Shown piece after piece: positions 47,234-56,693 of a stretch of DNA of 64,000 nt. Position 1 is the first letter of the stretch. The number at the start of each line of letters is the position of its first letter. The translations under genes and the position numbers were made by a program. The stretch is from positions 124,001-188,000 of the forward strand of contig CAJINA010000149.1 of the NCBI GenBank assembly GCA_905176665.1. The letters run 5' to 3'. Source of the stretch: Olavius algarvensis Delta 4 endosymbiont (GTDB lineage Bacteria > Desulfobacterota > Desulfobacteria > Desulfobacterales > CAJINA01). Under the pieces are notes generated by a model, which saw nothing but the letters and a program-made list of their open reading frames with translations, did no database searches and was not told where the DNA came from.

Positions 47234-49689
47234 GCGAAGTGGTCTCCAATAGGTATCTCAAGTGACACCGTGGTGCCTTTGCCCTGGGCGGAGTCGATGG
47301 CCAGGGTCCCCCCGGCCAAACCGGCCCGTTCACGCATGCCGGCCAGCCCCAGGCCTTCGGTTTCCGTCAGGGTTGCCGGATCAAACCCCTGGCCCGAATC
47401 TTTGACCGTAACATGCAGCCTATGGTTGCTTACCGCCAGCGAGACGTCGACGTTGGTTGCCTCCGCGTGACGGGCGACATTCGTAAGGGCTTCCTGAGTA
47501 ATGCGATAGGCGGCCGTCGCAATGCTCCCTTTCAGCCGGGGCACTTCAGAATGTTCAAATATACATGTAATTTTGGTCCGCTGCTCGAAATCGGCGGTAT
47601 ACCACTCCAGGGCATCGATCAGGCCCAGATCGTCGAGAACACCGGGCCGCAACCGGATGGCCACACCGCGTACATCCTCGATATTCTTATCGATCAGGCC
47701 ACTCATTGTCAAGGCGCGTTCGGCGCCCGCCGGGTCGGTTTCTTTCAGGCGTTCATACATCCAGACCGTATCCATCCGCAGGGCGGTGAGCACCTGGCCC
47801 AGTTCGTCGTGCAGTTCCCGGGCAATGGATGCCCGTTCCTGTTCTTGACTGACCAGGATGCTGCCGGAAAGGCGCCGGAGCCGCTCCCGAGCCTTCTTTT
47901 CCGCAGTGATATCCGTGGAAATGCTGCACACACCGCTGGCCTGACCCCGGGAGTCATAAATGGGGAATTTTACGGACAGATAGGTGTGCAAATCCTCACC
48001 GTGCGGGAGGTGCTCCTCCACCTGCAAGGGGCTGTTTTCGGCCAACACCCGCCGATCGTGCTGATTGAACTGATCCGCCACTTCTCTGGGCAGCAGGTCA
48101 TGATCGGAGCAGCCCCGCACCTCGTCATTGGTTTTCTCCAGCAGCGCTTCGAAACGGGCATTGATCAGCACATACCGAAACTGGCGGTCTTTGATGTAGA
48201 CCACATCCGGGGTGTATTTCAAGATACCGGTAATTTCCCGGGTCCGTTTGGCGACCTTGCGCTCAAGGTCCCGCGAGTGACGGCTCAACTCTTCTTTGGC
48301 TTCACGCAGCTTCTCTTCGGCCCGCTTTCTTTCGGTGACATCTATGGAAACAGCCAGGGTGCGTTTGATTTTTCCGTCCGGGTCGCGATCGGCAATCGCA
48401 GACAATAACACATCGATAATTTCGCCGTTTTTTTTCACGAAACGATAGGGAATATCCTTGCAGTAGCCGTTTTGGAAAAATTCCCGGAAGACGGTTTCCT
48501 CGGCATAGGCTTTTGATTCCGGGGTAAAAAAATCGGTTAATTTTCGCCCCACGATGTCTTCCGGCAGGTATCCCATTTCTTTAGCCCAGTGGTCACTCAC
48601 GCTGACCAGGTGCCCCTTTTCATCGATCGAGTGCAGCATCGCCGGCGTATTGTGGTATAGCGAACGGTAGCGGGCCTCACTTTCACGCAGGGCAGCTTCG
48701 GCGGCCCGGCGCTGCAGGATCTCGCGGCTGGCCTTGTTGTAGAGGAAAAGGACGGAGACGCCGATCAGGATGCAGAGCGCCAGCACGATGGGGCCCGTCA
48801 TCCGGATCAGCGGGTCGGAGACGGTTCGGGTGATCGCCTGGCGGCTGCGCAGGTGGACCACACGCCAACCGGGGTTGTTGTCCAGCTCTACCCGGTGCAT
48901 GAGGTAACGAACACCGCTGGCGTCCACCGCTTTATCCAGGTCGGTCTTCCTGAATCCCAACCAGTTCCAGGGGCCGCGGCCGAATTGGCGCGAACGATTG
49001 AGCTGGTCCATATCATCCTGTGTAAGCCTCCAGAGAGGGTGGTAGAGCCAATCCTTGTTGTTGGCTATGAAAACGATTCCTCTGGGGTCGATTACCACAA
49101 GGATTGCATCGTCATGGGGGCCCAGTTTCCTTTCAATAAATTGGATCGGGGCCTCGACGACGGCCACGCCGATGGGGGTTGACCCGTTATCCAGGTAGAC
49201 GGGAAACGAGGAATAGGCCCCGCGTTTTCCCGAGGTGGTGCCAAGTGCCAGGTAGGTTGCCGGTCGACCCGCAATCGCTTTCTGGAAATAGGGCCGGAAG
49301 CTGAAATTCTTACCCACGAAACTTTCCGGGTCGTTTCGATTACTTGAGCCTATGGTGAGACCGCTGCCATCCATCAAGTAGCAGACATCTGCGCCTAGGG
49401 TTTCCCTGAAATGATCCAGTATGGTGTTTGCCCGTTCACGGGCGGCCCTGGAACCGGTACCGATCAGAATCTGGATAGCCGGCATGCCGGCCAGGGTCCG
49501 CACCGGTCCGGTATTTTGGGACAGCAAGGCGGAGAGGCTGTTCTGCACGGCCAGGATACGGTTGATTGCTTGTTTTTCGGCATCCTGGAATGCGATTTTT
49601 TTCATGGTCGCATAGTACAGGTAGCCGCCGATGATGGCCGATAAAAATGCCAGAAGCGAGAGCACGAGCAGGATTTGGCGGAGTTTCAT
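47230..49689 (-). CDS. Membrane sensor histidine kinase, Cache-PAS-PAS-HisKA_3
   Basis: The 819-residue kinase has a first membrane helix (RQILLVLSLLAFLSAIIGGYLYY), an extracytoplasmic Cache-like domain (about 35-290), a second helix (GPIVLALCILIGVSVLFLY), two PAS domains (starting near ALRESEARYRSLYHNTPAML and TGILKYTPDVVYIKD), a NarX/DegS-type dimerisation helix with SQEQERASIARELHDELGQ and an ATPase domain ending near GLGLAGMRERAGLAGG. It should phosphorylate the coupled regulator. It is the fifth gene in a chain of overlapping genes. Confidence 0.94.
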   Translation of the reverse strand: MKLRQILLVLSLLAFLSAIIGGYLYYATMKKIAFQDAEKQAINRILAVQNSLSALLSQNTGPVRTLAGMPAIQILIGTGSRAARERANTILDHFRETLGADVCYLMDGSGLTIGSSNRNDPESFVGKNFSFRPYFQKAIAGRPATYLALGTTSGKRGAYSSFPVYLDNGSTPIGVAVVEAPIQFIERKLGPHDDAILVVIDPRGIVFIANNKDWLYHPLWRLTQDDMDQLNRSRQFGRGPWNWLGFRKTDLDKAVDASGVRYLMHRVELDNNPGWRVVHLRSRQAITRTVSDPLIRMTGPIVLALCILIGVSVLFLYNKASREILQRRAAEAALRESEARYRSLYHNTPAMLHSIDEKGHLVSVSDHWAKEMGYLPEDIVGRKLTDFFTPESKAYAEETVFREFFQNGYCKDIPYRFVKKNGEIIDVLLSAIADRDPDGKIKRTLAVSIDVTERKRAEEKLREAKEELSRHSRDLERKVAKRTREITGILKYTPDVVYIKDRQFRYVLINARFEALLEKTNDEVRGCSDHDLLPREVADQFNQHDRRVLAENSPLQVEEHLPHGEDLHTYLSVKFPIYDSRGQASGVCSISTDITAEKKARERLRRLSGSILVSQEQERASIARELHDELGQVLTALRMDTVWMYERLKETDPAGAERALTMSGLIDKNIEDVRGVAIRLRPGVLDDLGLIDALEWYTADFEQRTKITCIFEHSEVPRLKGSIATAAYRITQEALTNVARHAEATNVDVSLAVSNHRLHVTVKDSGQGFDPATLTETEGLGLAGMRERAGLAGGTLAIDSAQGKGTTVSLEIPIGDHFA

Positions 49690-50765
49690 GGCGATCCGGC
49701 TCCGTTTAGGATTGAAACAGGCGCCCCCGTATTAACCACGACCTCGGTTTCACCTAAGTCCGGTTGGGCTGTGATTTTAATCGTGTCGAGCGAAAAAAGG
49801 CTTTTGAGCGCCGTCAAATTACTGTTTTTTTGTCCTCTTAGGTTTGACACAGATCGGGGGTGGACGGCAATGGAAATCGACCTTTGAGCAGGACCCAGGG
49901 CGTCCAGCTCGTGACGGACGCTATCGAAAAACAGTTTAGACATGACCAGTTGCCCGAACGCCGGGTGATAGGGTCCTGCCAGAACGGTATGGTTCCGGTC
50001 CAGTGCGGCGGAGGACTGCAGTCCCATGCGGATTACGGGAATGCGGTTGTTTGCGAAAAGTTTAAAAAGCCGGGCGGTTACATCGACAGCGGAATCCAGG
50101 GCCAGGGGTCTGTAGTTCCCGGCTGCCAAAAGGTCAGCCAGGGCGCTGCCGGCTAGCACCAGAGCGGGATAGATCCGGACGAAATCCGGGGCCAACGCCA
50201 CAATTTGCCGGCCGGTTTCCAGGGCTCCGGCGGCGTTATCTCCCGGCAATCCAATCATCATCTGCAAGCCGGTTTCGTAGCCGCCCCGCTTGAGCCGGGC
50301 CATGGCTTTTTTCGTATCCGCTGCCCGGTGGCCGCGGTTGGATTCTAGCAGCACATTGTCATCCATCGACTGCGCCCCGATTTCTATGGTGGCCACCTGA
50401 TAACCGCTGAGCCAATCCAGACGTCGGGAATCGATCGTATCGGGACGGGTTGAAAAGCGGATGCTGTGAACCCTATCCGCTGCGATGAATTCTGTAGCCA
50501 GATCTAACAGGCGCCGGACGGTTTTTTCCGGCAGTCCGAGAAAATTACCTCCGTAAAATGAAATCTGGACGGTATCACGCAGGTTTCCCGGATACGTCAG
50601 AAATTGCCTGATGTCATGTCGAATCTGATCTATGGGTGGTAATGGGCGGGCCTGACCGGTAATGGCAGCCTGATCACAGAATACACAGCGATGGGGACAC
50701 CCCGTATGGGGCAGAAAGATCGGGATGATAAAGGGGATGGTTGGTTTCGGGTGCGGCCCACTCAC
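49686..50765 (-). CDS. Radical SAM protein, Elp3-like family
   Basis: The 359-residue protein has PHTGCPHRCVFCDQAA near residue 22 (CX3CX2C iron-sulfur site) and QISFYGGNFLGL, RFSTRPDTI and GAQSMDDNVL, the pattern of the Elp3-like radical SAM group. The histone-acetyltransferase domain of full Elp3 is not visible. The function is unknown; its coupling to rnc suggests RNA work, but that is inference. The start is GTG at 50765 within the sequence GTGA, overlapping the rnc stop. Confidence 0.85.
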   Translation of the reverse strand: MSGPHPKPTIPFIIPIFLPHTGCPHRCVFCDQAAITGQARPLPPIDQIRHDIRQFLTYPGNLRDTVQISFYGGNFLGLPEKTVRRLLDLATEFIAADRVHSIRFSTRPDTIDSRRLDWLSGYQVATIEIGAQSMDDNVLLESNRGHRAADTKKAMARLKRGGYETGLQMMIGLPGDNAAGALETGRQIVALAPDFVRIYPALVLAGSALADLLAAGNYRPLALDSAVDVTARLFKLFANNRIPVIRMGLQSSAALDRNHTVLAGPYHPAFGQLVMSKLFFDSVRHELDALGPAQRSISIAVHPRSVSNLRGQKNSNLTALKSLFSLDTIKITAQPDLGETEVVVNTGAPVSILNGAGSP

Positions 50766-51463
50766 TTCCCGGGCATCCCGGACAAGAAATCATAAGCCTT
50801 ACGGGCCGCGTCCTGTTCGGCGGACTTCTTACTTTTACCGGTACCTTCGATAGTGTAATCAGCGGTCTGCAGGGCGATACAGAAGGTTTTGTCGTGATCA
50901 GGGCCGGACTCGGCCGTCACCCGGTATACAGGGGGCGGTTGTCCGGCCTTTTGTACCAATTCCTGGACCCGGGTTTTGTAGTCCGAAAAGGTCTGTGCCC
51001 CCTGGGTGGCCGCAATCAGATCCTGGAAATGCGTTTGAATCAATTTAAACGCGGCCTTGAAACCACCATCCAGGTATACTGCGGCGAGAACAGCCTCATA
51101 TGTGTCAGATAATATGGATTTTTTATGGCGTCCTTGCGTCTGGATTTCACCTTTGCCGAGTTGAACATAGTGGCCCAGGTCAAGGTCGGCGGCAATATCT
51201 GCCAGGCTGGTTTCATTTACCAGACCGGCGCGCCGGCGGGACAGCGAACCTTCGTCCAAGTCTGGAAATTGTAACATCAGAAGATGACTGACAACCAGGT
51301 TCAGGACGGTGTCTCCCAAAAATTCAAGGCGCTCATTACTGACCAATAGGCGGGCCTGCTCATTGACAAAGGAACTGTGCTGGAGGGCCTCCTCCAACAG
51401 GGCGGAGGACTTGAAGTGGTACCCGAGGGTTTGCTTCAGAGCGGCCAGATCGTTTTCATGCAT
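50762..51463 (-). CDS. rnc: Ribonuclease III
   Basis: The 233-residue enzyme cleaves double-stranded RNA in rRNA and mRNA processing. The signature NERLEFLGDTVLNLVVS near residue 43 and DTYEAVLAAVYLD near 118 hold the metal ligands. A dsRNA-binding domain fills the last about 70 residues (DYKTRVQELVQKAGQPPPVY... GKSKKSAEQDAARKAYDFL). The start overlaps the PHP gene stop by 8 bp, and era is not adjacent. Confidence 0.96.
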   Translation of the reverse strand: MHENDLAALKQTLGYHFKSSALLEEALQHSSFVNEQARLLVSNERLEFLGDTVLNLVVSHLLMLQFPDLDEGSLSRRRAGLVNETSLADIAADLDLGHYVQLGKGEIQTQGRHKKSILSDTYEAVLAAVYLDGGFKAAFKLIQTHFQDLIAATQGAQTFSDYKTRVQELVQKAGQPPPVYRVTAESGPDHDKTFCIALQTADYTIEGTGKSKKSAEQDAARKAYDFLSGMPGK

Positions 51464-52331
51464 GACTGTTCAGTGCGTGGTAAAGGTCAATGGGAACCTG
51501 TAGATTTCCCCGGCCCCGGCCCAGTTTCGTGCGCGGTTTGAACTTACCGTGGAAATCGGATCCGCCGGTAACCAGTAGTCCGTGTTTCCGGGCCAGCTCC
51601 AGATAATGCTCTCGCTGGGCCGGGGTGTGTTCGGTATAATAGGCCTCGATCCCAATCAGCCCCATTTCCTTGAGTGCCAGGACGACCGAATCCTCCAGGC
51701 GCCTCCCGGGGGTTCCCAGCAGAGCCGGATGAGCCAGCACGGGAATACCGCCTGCTGCGCGGATCAGTTCTATGGCGCGGGAGCATTCCACCCGGTACTT
51801 GTCCACGTATGCGGGTTTCCCCGTGGCCAGGTAGTCGTCAAAGGCGGCACTGAACGTCGGTACATACCCTTTGTTCAGCATGACCTGGGCAAAATGGGGC
51901 CGGCCGAGCTGTCCTTTCGGTCCCGCCGCCTGCTGGATATCATCCATGGTCAAGTCAAACCCGAATGACTGGAGACGCTCCAAGATCCGGGGATTACGAT
52001 CTTTGCGGGCGTTTTGAAGTCTTGCGAGGGTCTGGTTGAGATTGCGGTCATCCAGGTTGACGCGATAACCGAGAATGTGGCAGCTGCCCTTACCGGGAAA
52101 TAACGCGGGGCGCTCGGCACTTATCTCGACACCGGTTATAAAACCCATTCTTTGGGGAATGCCCGCGGTGAGAGCTGCGCGGGAACCGTCCAGCGTATCG
52201 TGATCGGTAATGGCAATCGCCCCCAACTGTATGTGGGAGGCAAGGTCGAGGATTTCCGTCGGCGAAAAAGTTCCGTCCGAAGCAGAGGTATGAATATGAA
52301 GATCTACACAGGCCGGGGGATCAAAGTCCAA
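51456..52331 (-). CDS. PHP-domain phosphoesterase (YciV/RNase AM-like)
   Basis: The 291-residue protein has the PHP metal motifs CVDLHIHTSASDGTFSP near residue 9, ITDHDTLDG, EISAE and SDFHGKFKP. Family members include the 3',5'-nucleoside bisphosphate phosphatase/5'-exonuclease RNase AM. The start is TTG at 52331, which overlaps the dksA-like stop by 11 bp; no ATG exists before the first motif. It lies directly upstream of rnc. Confidence 0.85.
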   Translation of the reverse strand: MDFDPPACVDLHIHTSASDGTFSPTEILDLASHIQLGAIAITDHDTLDGSRAALTAGIPQRMGFITGVEISAERPALFPGKGSCHILGYRVNLDDRNLNQTLARLQNARKDRNPRILERLQSFGFDLTMDDIQQAAGPKGQLGRPHFAQVMLNKGYVPTFSAAFDDYLATGKPAYVDKYRVECSRAIELIRAAGGIPVLAHPALLGTPGRRLEDSVVLALKEMGLIGIEAYYTEHTPAQREHYLELARKHGLLVTGGSDFHGKFKPRTKLGRGRGNLQVPIDLYHALNSHA

Positions 52332-52683
52332 GGGCTTTTTCCAGGGCTTCCTCTTTGGTTTTGCAGTCGATGCACTGGGTTGTCACCGGGCGTGCTTTTA
52401 AACGTTCGAGCGCAATATCATCGCCACATTTATCACAGATACCAAAGGTATCGGTTTCAATTCTGGCGAGGGTTTTTTTGATTTTTTTGATAAGTTTGCT
52501 TTCTCTGTCCCGAATACGCAGCATAAAATTCCGTTCCGCTTCCAGAGAGGCGCGGTCCGTCGGGTCCGGAAAATTCTCTTTGGGTGTGGTCATGCCGGAT
52601 ACCGTATCATCGGCCTGATTTAAGAGTTCTTCCAGCTGATCCGTCAGTAAACTTTTAAAGTATGCGATATCTTTTTTCTTCAT
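52321..52683 (-). CDS. dksA: DksA/TraR zinc-finger transcription regulator
   Basis: The 120-residue protein has a coiled-coil N-terminal part with DPTDRASLE near residue 40 (coil-tip motif with acidic residues) and a zinc finger CDKCGDDIALERLKARPVTT ending QCIDC near 83-106. DksA binds RNA polymerase and works with ppGpp. It is shorter than E. coli DksA (151). It heads a six-gene chain of overlapping genes. Confidence 0.9.
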   Translation of the reverse strand: MKKKDIAYFKSLLTDQLEELLNQADDTVSGMTTPKENFPDPTDRASLEAERNFMLRIRDRESKLIKKIKKTLARIETDTFGICDKCGDDIALERLKARPVTTQCIDCKTKEEALEKALGL

Positions 52684-52886
52684 AGCAACCCTATCAATAG
52701 ACTTGTCTGATTTTCAAAAAAATATACGGATAACACAATATCATGGGGGTGTAAAGATGAAATTTAATCATTTTTCAGCACTTGTAAAGGCCTTCTATTA
52801 GCGGGCCGCAGCTGCAAATTCACCGGATGATGCGCCTACATTCAATACCGGGCGTGTCGGGGCGGCCGGGGGCCCACGGTTATCAT

Positions 52887-54152
52887 TTAAGAATCAAGCT
52901 TAAATAATTTTCTTGTTAAATCGATATGTTGCGATTTGTCTGCATAGCACCCCCCGGTTTTCAGCAGAGCGGTGGGGTTATGGAGAATTTTATTGACCAT
53001 GGCACTCGCCATTTTTTCCAGGGCCGCTGCCTGTTCGGGGGTAAAATCCTGACCATTCTGCGTTTTTACCAGTTCCGCCCGGGCAATACCTTCCAGTTTT
53101 GCTCGCAAATCTTTTATCGTGGGCACCACACTCAAATTATCGACCCATTGCCGAAAACGGATCACGGCCTCCGCCACGATCCGTTCCCCTTTGATCGCTT
53201 CCCGGCTGCGATCTTCGATGTTCTCATCCACGATGCCGTTGAGATCGTCGATATCATAGACATAAACGTTTGTGAGACGGTTCAGGTCAGGATCGATATC
53301 ACGGGGAACCGCAATGTCGATAAAAAAGATCGGCCGGTTACGCCGTTCTTTCATGATGGGTTTCACGTGGGTGCGGGTGAGCACGTAATCAGGTGACCCG
53401 GTTGAACTGATGACGATATCTACCCGGGGCAGAGTATCCTGAATTTCTTCGAAATTTACCGGTTGCCCGTTGAACTGGCCGGCCAACTCCACGGCCCGCG
53501 CAAACGTTCGGTTGGCCACATAGATATCGTTTACCCTGTGCCGCCGCAGATGCTCCACGGCCAACTCCGCCATCTCTCCGGCCCCGACGAGCAGGGCGCT
53601 CTTGCCCTCCAGGGAGCCGAAGATTTTGCGCCCCAGTTCGATCGCGGCATAGCTGATAGAGACGGCGCTGTTGCCGATGCCGGTTTCCGTACGGATGCGC
53701 TTGGCGACAAAAAAGGTCTTATGGAGCAGCCGGTTGAGGATAACCCCGGACGTTTTCTGTTCCGTGGCGATGCGGTAAGCCTCTTTGACCTGGCCGAGGA
53801 TCTGGGGTTCGCCCAACACCATGGAATCCAGGCTGGCCGCTACCCGGAATATGTGCTTGACGGCCTGGTCGCCCCGGTGCAGGTAGAGCGCTTCTTCAAA
53901 CCGGTCTGCAGGTATGTTTTTAAATTGAGCCAGAAACTGTTTGGCCTCTGCCAGGGCCTTGTCCGGGTCCTTGGCGGTAAATATCATTTCCACCCGATTA
54001 CAGGTCGAAAGCAGGACCACCTCGGAAATAGCGGGCTGCGCCCGAAGTGTCTGCAGGGCGGTATCGACCTGGTCGTCCGTAAATGCCAGGCACTCGCGCA
54101 GATCTACGTCCGCGGTTTTATGGTTGAGGCCAAGTATGAGTATTTCAGTCAT
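52887..54152 (-). CDS. hemA: Glutamyl-tRNA reductase
   Basis: The 421-residue enzyme begins tetrapyrrole synthesis by reducing Glu-tRNA to glutamate semialdehyde. LLSTCNRVE near residue 48 holds the catalytic cysteine. The NADPH-binding region (SALLVGAGEMAELAVEHL) and the dimerisation domain (SREAIKGERIVAEAVIRFRQWV) are typical. Repeat copy E lies upstream, and a ccsA-like gene and siroheme gene are further upstream on the same strand. Start MTEILILGLNHKTADVDLRE is usual. Confidence 0.96.
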   Translation of the reverse strand: MTEILILGLNHKTADVDLRECLAFTDDQVDTALQTLRAQPAISEVVLLSTCNRVEMIFTAKDPDKALAEAKQFLAQFKNIPADRFEEALYLHRGDQAVKHIFRVAASLDSMVLGEPQILGQVKEAYRIATEQKTSGVILNRLLHKTFFVAKRIRTETGIGNSAVSISYAAIELGRKIFGSLEGKSALLVGAGEMAELAVEHLRRHRVNDIYVANRTFARAVELAGQFNGQPVNFEEIQDTLPRVDIVISSTGSPDYVLTRTHVKPIMKERRNRPIFFIDIAVPRDIDPDLNRLTNVYVYDIDDLNGIVDENIEDRSREAIKGERIVAEAVIRFRQWVDNLSVVPTIKDLRAKLEGIARAELVKTQNGQDFTPEQAAALEKMASAMVNKILHNPTALLKTGGCYADKSQHIDLTRKLFKLDS

Positions 54153-54287
54153 GCGTCTTTGTTATCCAAAGCCTGAAAATTTCAATCAGGATTTGGGTTG
54201 TATCGCTAACGAACAATATGTTGCCGGTTATTTGAGAGCTATTAGCTGTTGTCTTTTAGCAATTATGTTTGAATATCATTCAATCTC

Positions 54288-54431
54288 GTGTCCGTTCACA
54301 AGCGGTAGATTTTGTTTTGGAGCAAGGCCTGAGCGTTTTTGAGACCGCAGGCCTAGCAGACGCTATGTCGAGGATCTCACGAGAGCGAAAACGCCGCTCC
54401 GGACCAAAAGATGCCACTTGTGTACGGACAC
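54288..54431. repeat. Dispersed palindromic element, copy E (inverted orientation)
   Basis: The arms start GTGTCCGTTCACAAGCGG (54288) and its inverted partner ending at 54431 (GTGTCCGTACACAAGTGG on the other strand); 23 of 28 bases match. The arms are close relatives of D1. The core is in reverse orientation at 54344-54374 (ACCGCAGGCCTAGCAGACGC then TATGTCGAGGA), more diverged and one base longer. The right arm ends at the G of the ccsA-like TAG stop (54431). Confidence 0.78.
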
Positions 54432-55249
54432 TACTTCGTGAACTGCCCATGGTGCCCCGACAGTAAAAAATTCACCCCGATAAAGGTAAATATAATGGCC
54501 GCAAAGCCGATGATGGCCATGATGGCCGCCCGGCGGCCGCGCCAGCCCACGGTCAGCCGCTGGTGAAAAAGAGCGGCATAGATCAGCCAGGTGGCCACGG
54601 ACCAGATCTCCTTCGGGTCCCAGCTCCAAAAACGTCCCCAGGCGGACTTTGCATATACAAAACCGGTGACCAATCCCAGGGTGAGCATGATGAAGCCGAC
54701 CACAATACTGCCGCAGCCGGTGTTGTCCAGAAGATCCAAAGACGGCAGACGGTCGTAGAAAAAGCCCCGCTTCTTGGATTTGATGGAATTCTCCTGGAGA
54801 ATGTACAGAATCCCTACCCCGCAGGCCATGGCCAGGGCCGCTTCACCAACGAATACCGATATAATATGGATCACGAACCAGAAACTGTTGAAAATGGCCC
54901 TGGCCTGCACCGGTTCCCGGGGGACCTGGTAGGCGAACAGCATGATCAGGGCGGCCAGCGGCGCGGCGAACACCCCCAGGACCTTGAGTTTGTATTTAAA
55001 GTGAAAAATAATGAATATCGCAGCCACCGCCAGGCCGGACATGGAAAGGGTCTGGTAGAGGTTGTGTACCGGAATCTGACCGGTCCGCATAAAATCGTAG
55101 CCGACACTGGTCAGATGACATAGCGAACCGGTGATGAACAGGCACAGGGCAACCCGGTCCAGGTTCTTTTTCTGCGAAAGCAGAAAGGCCAGATAGGTGG
55201 CTGAACTCAGCAGGTAGAACACGATGGCGGCAGCAATAACGATATCCAT
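54431..55249 (-). CDS. CcsA/HemX-type cytochrome c assembly protein
   Basis: The 272-residue multi-pass membrane protein has the WWD-type motif WGRFWSWDPKEIWS near residue 200 and a conserved His pair (SGHHGQ) at the end, which mark heme-handling CcsA-type proteins of system II cytochrome c maturation. HemX of hemA operons is a related protein without assembly function. Its position before hemA fits either. About eight hydrophobic segments are visible. TAG stop abuts repeat copy E. No ccsB/resB is present here. Confidence 0.85.
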   Translation of the reverse strand: MDIVIAAAIVFYLLSSATYLAFLLSQKKNLDRVALCLFITGSLCHLTSVGYDFMRTGQIPVHNLYQTLSMSGLAVAAIFIIFHFKYKLKVLGVFAAPLAALIMLFAYQVPREPVQARAIFNSFWFVIHIISVFVGEAALAMACGVGILYILQENSIKSKKRGFFYDRLPSLDLLDNTGCGSIVVGFIMLTLGLVTGFVYAKSAWGRFWSWDPKEIWSVATWLIYAALFHQRLTVGWRGRRAAIMAIIGFAAIIFTFIGVNFLLSGHHGQFTK

Positions 55250-55254
55250 AATGT

Positions 55255-55914
55255 TTATCCGTTGATCAGTTCGTGGTACCGGTACCCCTTGCCGAGCACG
55301 TCCCGCAGCAGGGTATCGATCTGCTCGGTTTTATTTTCCCGCACCAGGTCGAGCAGACCGGCGTTAATCATTTTTTCGAAAAGCGGTTTGTGGGCCTCCG
55401 GTTCATGCTTTTCACGCAGCAGCCGTTCCCGGATAGCACCCATCAAGCGTAAAAAGGGTTCATATTCCTCACCGAACTGCTTTTCAAGCTCTTTTCGCAC
55501 TCTTTTGGCATAGGCGGGACTTTTTCCTGATGTTGACACCGCCAGAACCAGGTCACCCCGGTTGACAATGGCCGGCAGGATGAAATTACAGATTTCCGGC
55601 CGATCCGCAATGTTGCACAGGGTGTTGCGACCATCGGCATCCGCATGTATCTGTCTGTTGAGGGTCTCATCGTCCGTGGCCCCGATCACCAGAAATTTAT
55701 CCTCGATATCGTTAGTGCGATAGGCTCTGCTTTCAAGGGTGATCAAACCATCGGCCGCCATCTGCGTCAGCTTTGCCGAAGCCTGGGGGCTAACCACGGT
55801 GACGACGCCGCCACATTCAACCAGGGTTTTCACCTTGCGGGTTCCCACGGCACCGCCGCCGACCACCAGGCAGTCCCGGTTTCGAATATCCAGGTTCACA
55901 GGGTAGTATTTCAT
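55255..55914 (-). CDS. Precorrin-2 dehydrogenase / sirohydrochlorin ferrochelatase (Met8-like)
   Basis: The 219-residue protein is a siroheme-synthase N-terminal-type enzyme: YYPVNLDIRNRDCLVVGGGAVGTRK (NAD-binding glycine motif near residue 17), VEAKF-like ...NIADRPEICNFILPAIVNRGDLVLAVSTSGKSPAYAKR with the Asp/Ser features of Met8p. It lacks the uroporphyrinogen methyltransferase domain of CysG. Siroheme is needed by dissimilatory sulfite reductase, consistent with a sulfate reducer. The start ATG at 55914 overlaps the previous stop; the open frame reaches 56001. Confidence 0.88.
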   Translation of the reverse strand: MKYYPVNLDIRNRDCLVVGGGAVGTRKVKTLVECGGVVTVVSPQASAKLTQMAADGLITLESRAYRTNDIEDKFLVIGATDDETLNRQIHADADGRNTLCNIADRPEICNFILPAIVNRGDLVLAVSTSGKSPAYAKRVRKELEKQFGEEYEPFLRLMGAIRERLLREKHEPEAHKPLFEKMINAGLLDLVRENKTEQIDTLLRDVLGKGYRYHELING

Positions 55915-56693
55915 AGATCCACTCTCATCAAATCTTCGGCCAGGGTCAGGGGTCCGGACCAGGTTTGCCGGCACTGGGCCACCATGTCGGCCTGGTCGCA
56001 CTCCGGGTACAGGTGTGACAGGACCAGGGACCGGACTCCGGCGCGGGCCGCAATCGTACCGGCCTCTGGCGGTGTGAGGTGTCCGGGCACCTTGAATTCA
56101 GACGGAAAGGCAGCTTCACAGATCAATAGATCCGCCCCGCGAGCCAGGTCGATCAGGTTTTCGCTGAAATCGGTATCACCGGAATAGACCACGGATTTCC
56201 CGTCGGCCCCGGTCACTTTAAAGGCCAGGCTTTCCGGATTGTGCGACACAGGGGCGGTCGTTATTGAAAAATCCGCCAGCGTGGTGACAGTTTCACCGGC
56301 GGTATCGAATTCCAACAAGGTAAAAAGATCCGGCGGCAGTTCAATCCAGCGCCCGTAAACCGAGCGGTAGTTGTCATAAAAGGCGGCAAATCCCGTTCCG
56401 GCGCCAACAGTCAGTGGATGCGTGCGGCGTGTTTGATCCGGGTATTTGTTGGCAAAGATAAACGTTGACAGTTCACCGGTATGATCCGGGTGAAAATGGC
56501 TGAAAAATACATGGGTGACCGCGGTTACGGAGGTGCCGGTTTCAATCAGGCGGCGCATGGTGCCGGGCCCGAGGTCCATTACGATCACGGACCGGGCGGT
56601 GGTGATCAGGGCTGCACAGGCACTGCGTTTCACGGAAGGCACACAGGTTCCCGAGCCTAGAATCGTGACCCGCGTTGGTACAGTGTTATTCAT
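55911..56693 (-). CDS. Metallo-beta-lactamase fold hydrolase, RNase Z-like
   Basis: The 260-residue protein has VTILGSGTCVPSVKRS, FFSHFHPDHTGEL near residue 78 (HxHxDH metal motif), SGDTDFSENL and SHLYPECDQADM near the end, as in ribonuclease Z-like hydrolases. It lacks a clear RNase Z exosite arm, so the substrate is uncertain. The ATG at 56693 overlaps the DHH gene stop (ATGAATAA); an earlier TTG at 56738 is possible. It is coupled to met8-like (4-bp overlap). Confidence 0.85.
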   Translation of the reverse strand: MNNTVPTRVTILGSGTCVPSVKRSACAALITTARSVIVMDLGPGTMRRLIETGTSVTAVTHVFFSHFHPDHTGELSTFIFANKYPDQTRRTHPLTVGAGTGFAAFYDNYRSVYGRWIELPPDLFTLLEFDTAGETVTTLADFSITTAPVSHNPESLAFKVTGADGKSVVYSGDTDFSENLIDLARGADLLICEAAFPSEFKVPGHLTPPEAGTIAARAGVRSLVLSHLYPECDQADMVAQCRQTWSGPLTLAEDLMRVDL

